DNA from: Limosilactobacillus avistercoris
GTDB lineage: Bacteria; Bacillota; Bacilli; Lactobacillales; Lactobacillaceae
DNA: 64,000 bases
Direction of reading: 5' to 3'
Assembly (NCBI RefSeq): GCF_014836425.1
Contig: NZ_JACSQW010000004.1
Span: forward strand, 1 to 64,000
The notes below the pieces were generated by a model that was not told where the DNA came from, did no database searches, and was given only the letters and a program-made list of their open reading frames with translations. This document shows positions 54,365-61,181 of this stretch, one piece after another (the stretch's first letter is position 1; each line of letters opens with the position of its first letter). The position numbers were made by a program, and so were the translations under genes.

Positions 54365-54982
54365 TTAATCCATCTCCCGAAAAAGGTTCATGATAATCTT
54401 CATTATAAATTGCTGTATTCCTATTAAATCTTTCTCAAATTGAATCAATACTTGTTGATTGTAATTAGCATCAAATTTTTCAGAGGAGATAGGTTGATTT
54501 ATTCCTGTTATTAAAAAGTGCAGAGTTCTTTCAACTTCTGTTCCATTTTCTTGAAGAGAATTCATTATTGATTGATATTCTTTCAAATCGCTTTTAGTAG
54601 CTTTTACTAAAGACATTAATGTGCCAGCATTAAACATAACAGTGTGCAGCTGTTCAAGTGCACTGTTAGCAGAAGTAATAACCATAATATTTTCTTCATT
54701 TAATGAAGGAGTTCTGAATCTATAAACGCTTTCTATAACAATGTTAATGTCACTTATTAGTTCTTCATATAATCTATCTTTTTTCTCTAACTCAGATAAA
54801 CAGAATTGCAATTTATACGATTTATTTTGAGCTTCTATGTTATTTTCCTTTGTTTTCTCAAGTTGTTCTAAAATTTTTTCTCGTTCGCTGTTAGCATTTT
54901 TCTTGGCTGTCAGCACAGCCAATCCCCATGCTATAAAAGCAGGTCCAAAAGCTTTAAGACCTTCCCAAAGCATTTCTTTCAT
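54365..54982 (-). CDS. Membrane-anchored coiled-coil protein of unknown function
   Basis: A 205-residue protein with one N-terminal span (FGPAFIAWGLAVLTA) followed by a long heptad region (EREKILEQLEKTKENNIEAQ) and a helical domain (ANSALEQLHTVMFNAGTLMS). It starts behind AGGTG, eight bases before the ATG. The upstream AGGTGAAAAT has a perfect complementary copy on the other side of a terminator hairpin, which could hide its ribosome site. It sits in the accessory block between terminase and the large structured RNA, a place where lysogenic-conversion genes are common. Function unknown. Confidence 0.55.
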   Translation of the reverse strand: MKEMLWEGLKAFGPAFIAWGLAVLTAKKNANSEREKILEQLEKTKENNIEAQNKSYKLQFCLSELEKKDRLYEELISDINIVIESVYRFRTPSLNEENIMVITSANSALEQLHTVMFNAGTLMSLVKATKSDLKEYQSIMNSLQENGTEVERTLHFLITGINQPISSEKFDANYNQQVLIQFEKDLIGIQQFIMKIIMNLFREMD

Positions 54983-55007
54983 TTCATTTTCACCTCATAC
55001 ATATATT

Positions 55008-55036
55008 ACAAAAGCCCAGTCAAACTGACTAGGCTA
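55008..55036 (-). terminator. Terminator at the end of the large structured RNA
   Basis: AGCCTAGTCA, GTT, TGACTGGGCTTTT on the minus strand. Flanked by ATTTTCACCT and AGGTGAAAAT, an outer 10-bp inverted repeat that includes the ribosome site of the following gene. Confidence 0.75.
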
Positions 55037-55226
55037 AGGTGAAAATAAAATGTGTACCCAGTTTTCCACGCTGAGTACGACTTCAACAAGCGGTGTTGCT
55101 ATTAACAAACAATATATAGATTTTTAATATATTTTTGTTGGGTGCTTGCTGAAGCATGTAAGCAATCGAGTTGACGTGTCTAAAAATACAGTAGATATTT
55201 TTGATGATTGCTCACAAAGCTAGAGA

Positions 55227-55243
55227 GCGGAGTCGAACCGCTG
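55227..55243 (-). ncRNA. tRNA T-arm-like hairpin inside the large RNA
   Basis: AGCGG-TTCGACT-CCGCT has the stem length and loop of a T arm, and AGTTGGAC upstream resembles a D loop, but no matching acceptor or anticodon stem can be drawn. A tRNA mimic or remnant, not a working tRNA gene. Confidence 0.5.
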
Positions 55244-55918
55244 CTGTGCGTGAATAGTCTAGCGTGCAGCTGAGGTCCAACTGCCCTATTCATGCCCTAC
55301 CGAGGACCATAGCTGAAGCACTGTTAATATCAAAAGAGGAGGCTTAACATCTCCTTTAATTGATTGTGCTTCAATATGGAAGGCATAAGACAAGTGAGGT
55401 GCTAGTTTCACCTCCAGATATATATTGCCTTCCAAAGTAAACACTGGGAACTGCCCCCACAAGCGTTGTCGCTTGGTGTCTACTTTCACGTATTCACATA
55501 ATCAGAACTAATTAACTACCGCACCCGGTCGTAGTTTTCCGCCTACTCCTGTAACAGATGTTAGTGTTCTGAACAATTGCAATCTTTTAGCCGTTGAGTT
55601 GAATTGCAGTACTCTTTTGCTGATAACAGCACGGCTGCCGTGAGACTAGCAGAGACGACATAATATAAATCTTATGGAGAATTTATGAATAACCGTACAT
55701 TACATGTAAAAATTGGATTAATTGGAAGCTAGTCTCAACGTGGATGATGGAGCTTGCATCCATCTCCGGCTTGGCTACCGTTCCACACACCTACGCTTTA
55801 CAGAGAGATTCTGAGATAAACATAAGTAACATACGTCTATCTAAGCAGTTTAAGGACGTGAATGCTGAAGTCATTCGTGCTCAGGTCACATCTAATTCTT
55901 TCGACAATACCATTATGG

Positions 55919-55947
55919 CTTATAAAGTAGCCTCGTGATGACCCCAA
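55919..55947 (-). promoter_or_regulatory. Candidate promoter of the large RNA
   Basis: On the minus strand TATAAG (-10, 55924-55919) lies 17 bases after TTGGGG (55947-55942), a poor -35 that overlaps the last of five 11-bp repeats. A weak -35 with adjacent repeats is the layout of an activator-dependent promoter. Confidence 0.55.
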
Positions 55948-56435
55948 TTTGACCCCTCTTTTGCCCCGTTTTGGCCCATTTTTGTCCCAAATTTAGCATG
56001 GAGGTCTGGAATTATCTTTTCTTCAACAGAATAATAGTCACAAGCCGGTTCAATACAATCCGCAAATTCTAAGGCTGCCTGCTTAACTAATTTGTTATAG
56101 GTACCATTGCCTTTATAGCCAATTTGATTTTTGATTTTCCAGTTAGGCAACTCGTCAATGTATTTAAGTTGAATTATCTTTTGACTAGTTAGGCTACACC
56201 CTTTTATTGCATAACGCACAGCATACAAGGCGCTAGCATAACGGGAATGATTAATCATTCTTCTCTCAGAACCATTACCAGCAGAGGGTGCTTTAGGCAT
56301 ACCGTCAATAGATGGCGAACTATAATCTCCCCATGCTCCAGCTTTTCGCTTAATTTCTGGTAACCGTTCATAGAAGAACCATCTTACAGCATGATAGGTC
56401 TCATCTACGTCTAACTCATCGAACAACGCCACCAT
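55920..56435 (-). CDS. ArpU-like phage late transcription regulator
   Basis: A 171-residue protein of the ArpU/RinA-like group of late activators: ETYHAVRWFFYERLPEIKRK, MINHSRYASALYAVRYAIKG and a C-terminal helix-turn-helix-like region (QKIIQLKYIDELPNWKIKNQ, IGYKGNGTYNKLVKQAALEF). These switch on the packaging-to-lysis transcript. GGGAG seven bases before the ATG sets the start at 56435. Its last codons contain five GGGNCAAAA repeats at 11-bp intervals, a DNA-level signal inside the coding sequence. Confidence 0.7.
   Translation of the reverse strand: MVALFDELDVDETYHAVRWFFYERLPEIKRKAGAWGDYSSPSIDGMPKAPSAGNGSERRMINHSRYASALYAVRYAIKGCSLTSQKIIQLKYIDELPNWKIKNQIGYKGNGTYNKLVKQAALEFADCIEPACDYYSVEEKIIPDLHAKFGTKMGQNGAKEGSNWGHHEATL
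55942..55988 (-). repeat. Five GGGNCAAAA direct repeats, 11-bp period
   Basis: On the plus strand CCC begins at 55942, 55953, 55964, 55975 and 55986, each preceded by a T-rich TTTTG-like block. The period is one helical turn and not a multiple of 3, so it is not imposed by the protein. Probably binding sites for an activator of the adjacent promoter. Confidence 0.7.
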
Positions 56436-56452
56436 TAGCACTCTCCCTTATG

Positions 56453-56515
56453 GTATAATTGATTTGCTTTTATTTTTATACCAAACCGGGCGTTCCTATT
56501 AGGGGCGTCTTTTTT
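56453..56515. promoter_or_regulatory. Inverted repeats in the leader of the late regulator
   Basis: TGGTATAA (56453-56460) pairs with TTATACCA (56478-56485). Next to it a hairpin CGTTCC/GGGGCG with a run of eight T reads as a plus-strand terminator (56490-56515). May control or insulate the late regulator gene. Confidence 0.4.
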
Positions 56516-56710
56516 TTATTCCGGACTGAATTCTAATGAGTCTGCACTAACCTTTACCGTTTCATATTGCTCAGCACGTGGACCAATCGGTTCAATCACA
56601 AAGACGTGATAGTGACTCCTGATTTGATTATCTTTAATCCGATATTTTCGACCCATGCAGTAAACAGGTGTTTGTTCCTTAAGTGCTTTAACTGCTTGTG
56701 AGTACAACAT
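56516..56710 (-). CDS. Small phage protein, SH3-like barrel pattern
   Basis: A 64-residue protein with the pattern PVYCMGRKYRI, YHVFVIEPIG and ETVKVSADSLEF, which resembles three still smaller proteins encoded at 58.4-58.8 kb (hydrophobic-x-Y/C-x-G-x-x-Y start and a VKxxxL end). Such small barrels often act as modulators. No family name known to me. GGAGGTG ahead of the ATG. Confidence 0.5.
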   Translation of the reverse strand: MLYSQAVKALKEQTPVYCMGRKYRIKDNQIRSHYHVFVIEPIGPRAEQYETVKVSADSLEFSPE

Positions 56711-56712
56711 GA

Positions 56713-57150
56713 TTACACCTCCCCAATCTTTAATCGTGATTCAATTTCATAAATTGCTCCGTCGAGGTCATAGCCTTGGTTGATATGTGGATCGACGTAC
56801 GGCTTAACGTGATTGTAAAACCAGGCGGTGCCGTGATGGAACAAGTCGCAAATAAACTCAATTTTGAAGCCCATTTCTCTTAGTGCTATTCCTTGTGAAG
56901 CTTCATTCTGATTTGGTACCTGTTTGAGTAACTTGCGTAGCCGTTCGGCCTTTTCTTCAATTTCCATCGTCTTCTTCTGGTGGCCACCACGCATTGCAAT
57001 TAGTGCCTGATAGTCTGGATCATTCTCGTAATCGGGGATGTATTGTCTAATCAGCTTTTCTGTATGACCGCCTAGAAACAACTTATCTCCTGGCCCACCT
57101 GCTATGCTGACCTTGTCCTCCAAGTTAGCCATCGTTTTGCTAATTTTCAT
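56713..57150 (-). CDS. Conserved phage protein of unknown function
   Basis: A 145-residue mixed-charge protein (LFLGGHTEKLIRQYIPDYEN; GYDLDGAIYEIESRLKIGEV at the end). It overlaps the RusA gene by 11 bases and precedes the late regulator, in the late-early junction. An internal start at 57132 is possible. Confidence 0.5.
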   Translation of the reverse strand: MKISKTMANLEDKVSIAGGPGDKLFLGGHTEKLIRQYIPDYENDPDYQALIAMRGGHQKKTMEIEEKAERLRKLLKQVPNQNEASQGIALREMGFKIEFICDLFHHGTAWFYNHVKPYVDPHINQGYDLDGAIYEIESRLKIGEV

Positions 57151-57556
57151 CCAGCTTTGTCACCTCAATTTCTACTCGTGGCTTATCTGAATAATACTTG
57201 TGTGCTACTAGATCGACTATCTGATTATCGTCTTCCCACAGAAGCCCATTTAAGCCATCCAAAGTTGATTTAATGTAATTATCCGTGTCAGGTTTTACAA
57301 CGGGTCTGTGGCTACCAGAGAGACGTAATTTACGTTCTTTTTTTGAAATGCTCGACTGTACATGACGGAAGAATCTTAATTCAACTTTCAACGGCCCGGT
57401 TATTGGCTCTTTTTTATACTGCAGTTGGCACATCATTGCTAACTGCTTTTTGTATACTGATACCTTCTTAGGGTCATAAAGTCTAATTCCTCGGCCCATC
57501 TTAGTTGCACGTGGTCGTGCTTGTTCAACCGGTTCAATTTCAAACACTAACTTCAC
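57140..57556 (-). CDS. rusA: RusA-like Holliday junction resolvase
   Basis: A 138-residue endonuclease with the RusA motif KPDTDNYIKSTLDGLNGLLW holding the aspartates that bind Mg2+, and EPVEQARPRATKMGRGIRLY at the N-terminus. It cleaves four-way junctions during phage recombination and frees branches before packaging. It starts with GTG, overlapping the stop of the small upstream gene (GTGA). Confidence 0.85.
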   Translation of the reverse strand: MKLVFEIEPVEQARPRATKMGRGIRLYDPKKVSVYKKQLAMMCQLQYKKEPITGPLKVELRFFRHVQSSISKKERKLRLSGSHRPVVKPDTDNYIKSTLDGLNGLLWEDDNQIVDLVAHKYYSDKPRVEIEVTKLDEN

Positions 57557-57666
57557 TTGCGCTTAATCCTTTCATGCGTATCATCGACTTTAATCGTGGT
57601 TACTACTCCCAGCACGAAGCCAACTGCTCCTGTTACTGTGATTGCTAGTAAATCGTAAATAGTCAT
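57553..57666 (-). CDS. Single-span membrane peptide (37 aa)
   Basis: MTIYDLLAITVTGAVGFVLG followed by VVTTIKVDDTHERIKRK: one membrane helix with a charged C-terminus. Overlaps both neighbours by a few bases (ATGA and GTGA), so it is firmly placed in the operon. Function unknown. Confidence 0.6.
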   Translation of the reverse strand: MTIYDLLAITVTGAVGFVLGVVTTIKVDDTHERIKRK

Positions 57667-57902
57667 TTTCTACCTCTCAAATACTTAACCTCTAAACTGT
57701 AAGCTTCTGGATGCTGATAACCAACCCAGTTCATAAATCCCCACCAGTACAACCGCTTAGGAGGCCAGCCAATCAGCCGAGATACTGCTCTCCATCGTTT
57801 CCTGTCAGAATAATATCCGACTTTAAAGCTAGCCTTACGCTCTGCCATGTACATCTTCCCTGCATTGACAGTGTCAGGGTGCCGTTTTCGTTGTCTACTC
57901 AT
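57663..57902 (-). CDS. Small basic phage protein (79 aa)
   Basis: A 79-residue protein rich in Arg, Trp and Tyr (SRQRKRHPDTVNAGKMYMAE; RLIGWPPKRLYWWGFMNW). GGAGGG supports the ATG at 57902 rather than 57908. Probably binds nucleic acid; function unknown. Confidence 0.5.
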   Translation of the reverse strand: MSRQRKRHPDTVNAGKMYMAERKASFKVGYYSDRKRWRAVSRLIGWPPKRLYWWGFMNWVGYQHPEAYSLEVKYLRGRK

Positions 57903-57929
57903 TTGCATCCCTCCAAACCTTACATGGCA

Positions 57930-58208
57930 TCATTCTTCCTCCTCCAATACTTGATTAATCTTCAGTTCTACACCCTTAAGCTTGCCGTCAATGAATGCTG
58001 CTAGTTCTTCAAGGGTTTTAATATCAGATTCATTAGCTGACTTTTTGATATAAGTCTTAACTGCCTGACCGAATGTTTGAAAATAAAGCGTATCTCCGTT
58101 AATAATCTTGCCCTTTCGTCGCTCCGGGTTAGCCTTATGTCTTATAAGCTGTATTTGACCATGTCTACCACCGACAATTGTGTAATGGTCATCTAACTTA
58201 ATCTCCAT
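57930..58208 (-). CDS. Phage protein of unknown function (92 aa)
   Basis: A 92-residue protein opening MEIKLDDHYTIVGGRHGQIQ; the rest is helical (LEELAAFIDGKLKGVELKIN) with a glutamate tail. The frame is open far upstream, but that part is a shadow of the membrane-peptide gene at 58211-58360; GAGAGGG supports 58208. Confidence 0.5.
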   Translation of the reverse strand: MEIKLDDHYTIVGGRHGQIQLIRHKANPERRKGKIINGDTLYFQTFGQAVKTYIKKSANESDIKTLEELAAFIDGKLKGVELKINQVLEEEE

Positions 58209-58210
58209 TC

Positions 58211-58360
58211 TTACCATCCCTCTCGCATCTTCCCGGCAATGAAAGCCAAGATAATTACTAGTACAACTGGTAACAGTACCCAGCCACCAGCAAATTTCAT
58301 TGTTGTTACTGCAATCAGCGCAATTGCAAACCACAGAAACGCATATAACGTACTATCCAT
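58211..58360 (-). CDS. Two-span membrane peptide (49 aa)
   Basis: MDSTLYAFLWFAIALIAVTT, then FAGGWVLLPVVLVIILAFIA, then a short basic end. AGGAG lies nine bases before the ATG. Its stop is 2 bases before the start of the following gene. Function unknown. Confidence 0.55.
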   Translation of the reverse strand: MDSTLYAFLWFAIALIAVTTMKFAGGWVLLPVVLVIILAFIAGKMREGW

Positions 58361-58371
58361 CTCTTCAACTC

Positions 58372-58533
58372 CTAATCGTAAGGCTCGCACTCACTAGCTT
58401 TAATGCCACTCAAGCGTACAACATCATGGTCACGTTTTATCGTGTAGGCATTCTTCGAATGACTAACATCGATTACGTGATAACGCTCGCCTTGATAATT
58501 TACCCGGCCACCAAAAAGGTAGCGCTCCATCAT
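58372..58533 (-). CDS. Tiny SH3-like phage protein (53 aa)
   Basis: Sequence MMERYLFGGRVNYQGERYHV then IDVSHSKNAYTIKRDHDVVR. The VNYQGERYHV strand matches its two upstream neighbours. Start is uncertain: ATG at 58533 (weak ribosome site) or a TTG at 58548 that overlaps the previous stop. Confidence 0.5.
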   Translation of the reverse strand: MMERYLFGGRVNYQGERYHVIDVSHSKNAYTIKRDHDVVRLSGIKASECEPYD

Positions 58534-58544
58534 CTCTTTATCAG

Positions 58545-58715
58545 TCAACTCAATTTCTCAGCTTTCACTTCAAATGGAATAGCGAACATTTTTCCAACTT
58601 CAGCTATTTTTGCGGTTTGTTTGTTATCGTTGAGACCGATAATCTCACACAATTTGCCCTTGTAATGCACGTTAGCTTCTGCATCATACAGAGCTTTCAG
58701 TCGTTCATATGTCAT
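58545..58715 (-). CDS. Tiny SH3-like phage protein (56 aa)
   Basis: MTYERLKALYDAEANVHYKG, KLCEIIGLNDNKQTAKIAEV and a VKAEKLS end. Starts at an ATG overlapping the previous stop (ATGA). Similar pattern to both neighbours. Confidence 0.55.
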   Translation of the reverse strand: MTYERLKALYDAEANVHYKGKLCEIIGLNDNKQTAKIAEVGKMFAIPFEVKAEKLS

Positions 58716-58837
58716 ACCAGCTTTACCTCATTTCGCTTTACGTTAAAGTTATAGTCAAGGTCAACCGTGCCATCGTTATATGTACTGGTTACCGTGTAAA
58801 CATTACCTTGATACTTCACTTTTTCTCCCCACAGCAT
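58712..58837 (-). CDS. Tiny SH3-like phage protein (41 aa)
   Basis: MLWGEKVKYQGNVYTVTSTY then NDGTVDLDYNFNVKRNEVKL. It follows the helicase loader gene directly (stop then ATG), with AAGGA as ribosome site, and is coupled to the next small gene. Confidence 0.55.
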   Translation of the reverse strand: MLWGEKVKYQGNVYTVTSTYNDGTVDLDYNFNVKRNEVKLV

Positions 58838-59677
58838 TTAGATTCCTTCTTTCACTCGCATATCTTCCATGTCGTTAAATGCCAAGCGGTGATTAGGGTC
58901 TTGAGTAACTAGTCTGCTAATTGTCCGCTCACCATAAATCTTTTTAAGCTCTTTTGTAAGATTATTGGTTGTAATAATCGTTTGATGAACTGGTTTAACT
59001 AACTTCTTATGATTTTCACGAGCTTTTTTCCGCTCGTCTTTCGTACCCTCATAACGACAATTGGCAACTTCAAACATCAAAGTTTGCATGTCTTTACGAG
59101 CACCTGTGTAGCCATTAGTCATGACTTTATCAACGCTACCGCCATCAGCTCCTAAATCATCGAGAATCAGTACATCGCAACTGCACATCGTTTTTCTAAG
59201 GCTTTGTAGTCGTTCCTTGCGGTCCTGATAATCGTACTGTTCTGATAGCAATTCACTAAGAGCAATCACTGATACAAACAGCACTGTCTTACCTGAATCT
59301 TTTAAGGCATTTGCCATCGCTAGTGCTAGTGAAGTCTTACCAACCCCAGCAAGTCCGCTCATAGCAACATTCAAGTGTCCGTTAACCATCTCTTTAGCTA
59401 ACTTGAAAGCCTTGTTGCCCAGGCTTCTAGCTTTAGCTTTATTTTGGCGATCATCAGGCTTCCAGTCAGCGAAGGTAAACTCAATTTCTCCTGATCCCCA
59501 CAATGACTTATCCCAAACCAGCTTTTGCCGATTACGGATAGCTTGCTGATTGTACTTACGTTCCATTTGCTTGTTGCGCTCTTCAAAACGTTTTTTGGCT
59601 ATGGAACCATGAATATCAACGCCATGTTCAGTAAAGATGGCAGGATCTAGGTTGAGGTCTAATTTCATAAATGACAT
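58838..59677 (-). CDS. Phage DnaC-like helicase loader ATPase
   Basis: A 279-residue AAA+ ATPase of the DnaC/IstB type: Walker A GLAGVGKT at 108-115, Walker B LILDDLGA with Asp173-Asp174, and sensor region TIITTNNLTKELK. It should load the host or phage replicative helicase at the phage origin found in the preceding gene. AGGAGGTG seven bases before the ATG. Confidence 0.85.
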   Translation of the reverse strand: MSFMKLDLNLDPAIFTEHGVDIHGSIAKKRFEERNKQMERKYNQQAIRNRQKLVWDKSLWGSGEIEFTFADWKPDDRQNKAKARSLGNKAFKLAKEMVNGHLNVAMSGLAGVGKTSLALAMANALKDSGKTVLFVSVIALSELLSEQYDYQDRKERLQSLRKTMCSCDVLILDDLGADGGSVDKVMTNGYTGARKDMQTLMFEVANCRYEGTKDERKKARENHKKLVKPVHQTIITTNNLTKELKKIYGERTISRLVTQDPNHRLAFNDMEDMRVKEGI

Positions 59678-59688
59678 GACTACACCTC

Positions 59689-60459
59689 CTACGTGAAGAT
59701 TCGCTTAGCTGGTTGACGGTTAATCCATTGTTCTCTAGCTTTAGGGGCCATCGTGTCATACTGCTTTCGCAATTTAGCAGTGCTGAGAATGTTATTTCTC
59801 CAAAAGTTATCGGACTGGCACCAGTCAATCATGTTCTTAATTTGCTTCGGTGAACGATTATCTCGCTCAATCATTAGGCGGATACTATCAGCCCACTTCT
59901 GCTTCTGACTACTAGTTAGGCCTTTGTGGTCAGGGTTGTTCTCTTTGATTTTGACAAACAGGTGCATCGCTAACTGCATCTCAACAGAATCATCAGCAAA
60001 TTTTTGTTGTGTCTTGTGACGGGTCGCTGGCGACTTGTCACTATTATTAGTTTTGTTTTGTTTAGTTTTGTTTTGTTTATATAATGCGCTACTGTTTTGT
60101 ACACTACCTTGTAAACCATCATGTAAACTAGGTTGTAAACTATCTTGTATACTACCTTGTAAACTGGGTTGTACACTTCCTTGCATTAATGGCTTCATGT
60201 GGTAAGAAGTAGCGCTTCTTCCATTAGTTTTGAAGTCAATATACCCTAGCTGTTTAAGTTCGTTCCGTGCTTTAATTACACCCTGACGAGATAAACCGCT
60301 TCTAAATTCGAGCGTGGAACTTGCAACCGTAAACCATGATTGCCAGCCGGTTATGTTGTTGAGGTACATTAGTACATACCAAACTCTAGCCTGTCCTGGA
60401 GATAATCGGTTTAGTTCTTGCAATTTCTCAAAGTTCAGAATTTCTTGCAGGTAATTCAT
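59689..60459 (-). CDS. Phage replication initiator (DnaD/winged-helix type)
   Basis: A 256-residue protein. Residues 1-95 form a winged helix (LSPGQARVWYVLMYLNNITG, SGLSRQGVIKARNELKQLGY). A middle low-complexity part (about 95-140) is built from four-residue units (LQGS, VQPS, IQDS) followed by an Asn/Lys/Thr stretch. A C-terminal DnaD-like helical domain follows. The central repeats are iterons at the DNA level, so initiator and origin coincide as in lambda O. Helicase loader gene follows 12 bases later. Confidence 0.8.
   Translation of the reverse strand: MNYLQEILNFEKLQELNRLSPGQARVWYVLMYLNNITGWQSWFTVASSTLEFRSGLSRQGVIKARNELKQLGYIDFKTNGRSATSYHMKPLMQGSVQPSLQGSIQDSLQPSLHDGLQGSVQNSSALYKQNKTKQNKTNNSDKSPATRHKTQQKFADDSVEMQLAMHLFVKIKENNPDHKGLTSSQKQKWADSIRLMIERDNRSPKQIKNMIDWCQSDNFWRNNILSTAKLRKQYDTMAPKAREQWINRQPAKRIFT
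60044..60180. other. Candidate phage replication origin (iterons plus AT-rich tract)
   Basis: Seven 12-bp units from 60097 to 60180, consensus TTGTAAAC-TANC, in perfect register, next to an AT-rich tract (60044-60082) made of TTTTG repeats. Located inside the initiator gene. Confidence 0.7.
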
Positions 60460-60470
60460 GACTTCACCTC

Positions 60471-61169
60471 CTACTTTTGATAATTTCCTTTAACACCAAT
60501 CTTTTCTAAATCATCGACATTTAATTTGATTCCCGGTGCTGTTAAGTGATACTTACTACAAAACTCAATTGGGCCAATCTTATGAAACTCTGTATGGTGT
60601 GCTCTACACAATGCCATCAGTCTAAATTTCGTATGGTCTAGCTTGGTTCTATCTCTTCCCATACCGACCTCATCAATGTGGTGTATATCGGCTGGCTGAC
60701 CGCAGATTAAGCATTGCCTGTGGACTAAACATTCATACTGGAAATGTTCTTCGTTTCTTGGTAGTAACTCATATCCACGTTTGATTGGTACTTGGTTATC
60801 AAAAACAAAATCAATGACTAAATCAATTAGCTTTTTGGCATCACTAACTGTGTTCTCGGTAGTATCTTTTAGACTAATTTCTTGACCCCAATTCTTTTCC
60901 CAATAAAGGCTTCTGAAATAGTCATCAACAATTTCTTTATCTTCGCCTGACCAATTAACAATGTCACCTAGCAAGGCAAAATAGAAATTACGTTGTAACG
61001 CACTTACTTTTCGTTTATCTATGAATTTGACTTCAACCGGTATTCCTTGAACGTTCCCATCATTAATGTTGGCTAGGTGTTCAAGGTTTGGTTGCTCTAT
61101 GTAATCAAGCAAGCCATAGCCTTTTGACCCATCTCTCTTTCTTCTGAAGTATGCATTAGCTAAAACCAC
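60471..61169 (-). CDS. Phage HNH nuclease (DUF968/NinG-like)
   Basis: A 232-residue protein: a long N-terminal part with VSALQRNFYFALLGDIVNW, as in putative HNHc phage nucleases, and a C-terminal HNH finger with CLICGQP, DIHHID and ALCRAHHTEFH. It probably works in recombination or packaging-linked processing. GTG start, nine bases after AAGGA. Confidence 0.8.
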   Translation of the reverse strand: MVLANAYFRRKRDGSKGYGLLDYIEQPNLEHLANINDGNVQGIPVEVKFIDKRKVSALQRNFYFALLGDIVNWSGEDKEIVDDYFRSLYWEKNWGQEISLKDTTENTVSDAKKLIDLVIDFVFDNQVPIKRGYELLPRNEEHFQYECLVHRQCLICGQPADIHHIDEVGMGRDRTKLDHTKFRLMALCRAHHTEFHKIGPIEFCSKYHLTAPGIKLNVDDLEKIGVKGNYQK

Positions 61170-61181
61170 TTAAATCAGTCC

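Larger units (their letters stand above)
55008..55912 (-). ncRNA. Large structured phage RNA, GOLLD-like
   Basis: About 900 bases with no convincing gene but with many perfect long-range helices on the minus strand: GAGACTAGC with GCTAGTCTC (55728-55736 and 55642-55650, 9 bp), GGAAGGCA with TGCCTTCC, TGAAGCAC with GTGCTTCA, AGCAATC with GATTGCT, CAAGCG-ACAA-CGCTTG, CACGG-CAG-CCGTG, GAGGTG with CACCTC, and GGTCC with GGACC crossing TGAATAG with CTATTCA as a pseudoknot. A tRNA T-arm-like hairpin (AGCGG TTCGACT CCGCT, 55227-55243) is embedded. A promoter, a repeat array and a terminator frame it. Size, position in a Lactobacillales prophage and the tRNA-like part match the GOLLD RNA class as I remember it; family identity needs a covariance search. 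Confidence 0.65.

Noticed and set aside
55215-55295. Complete tRNA gene
   Set aside because: Only a T-arm and a D-loop-like phrase fit; no acceptor or 5-bp anticodon stem could be drawn.
55286-55489. Minus-strand gene of 67 codons in the large RNA region
   Set aside because: Its sequence is composed of RNA helices and there is no good ribosome site.
55744-55938. Plus-strand gene of 64 codons
   Set aside because: No ribosome site, overlaps structured RNA and the end of the late regulator.
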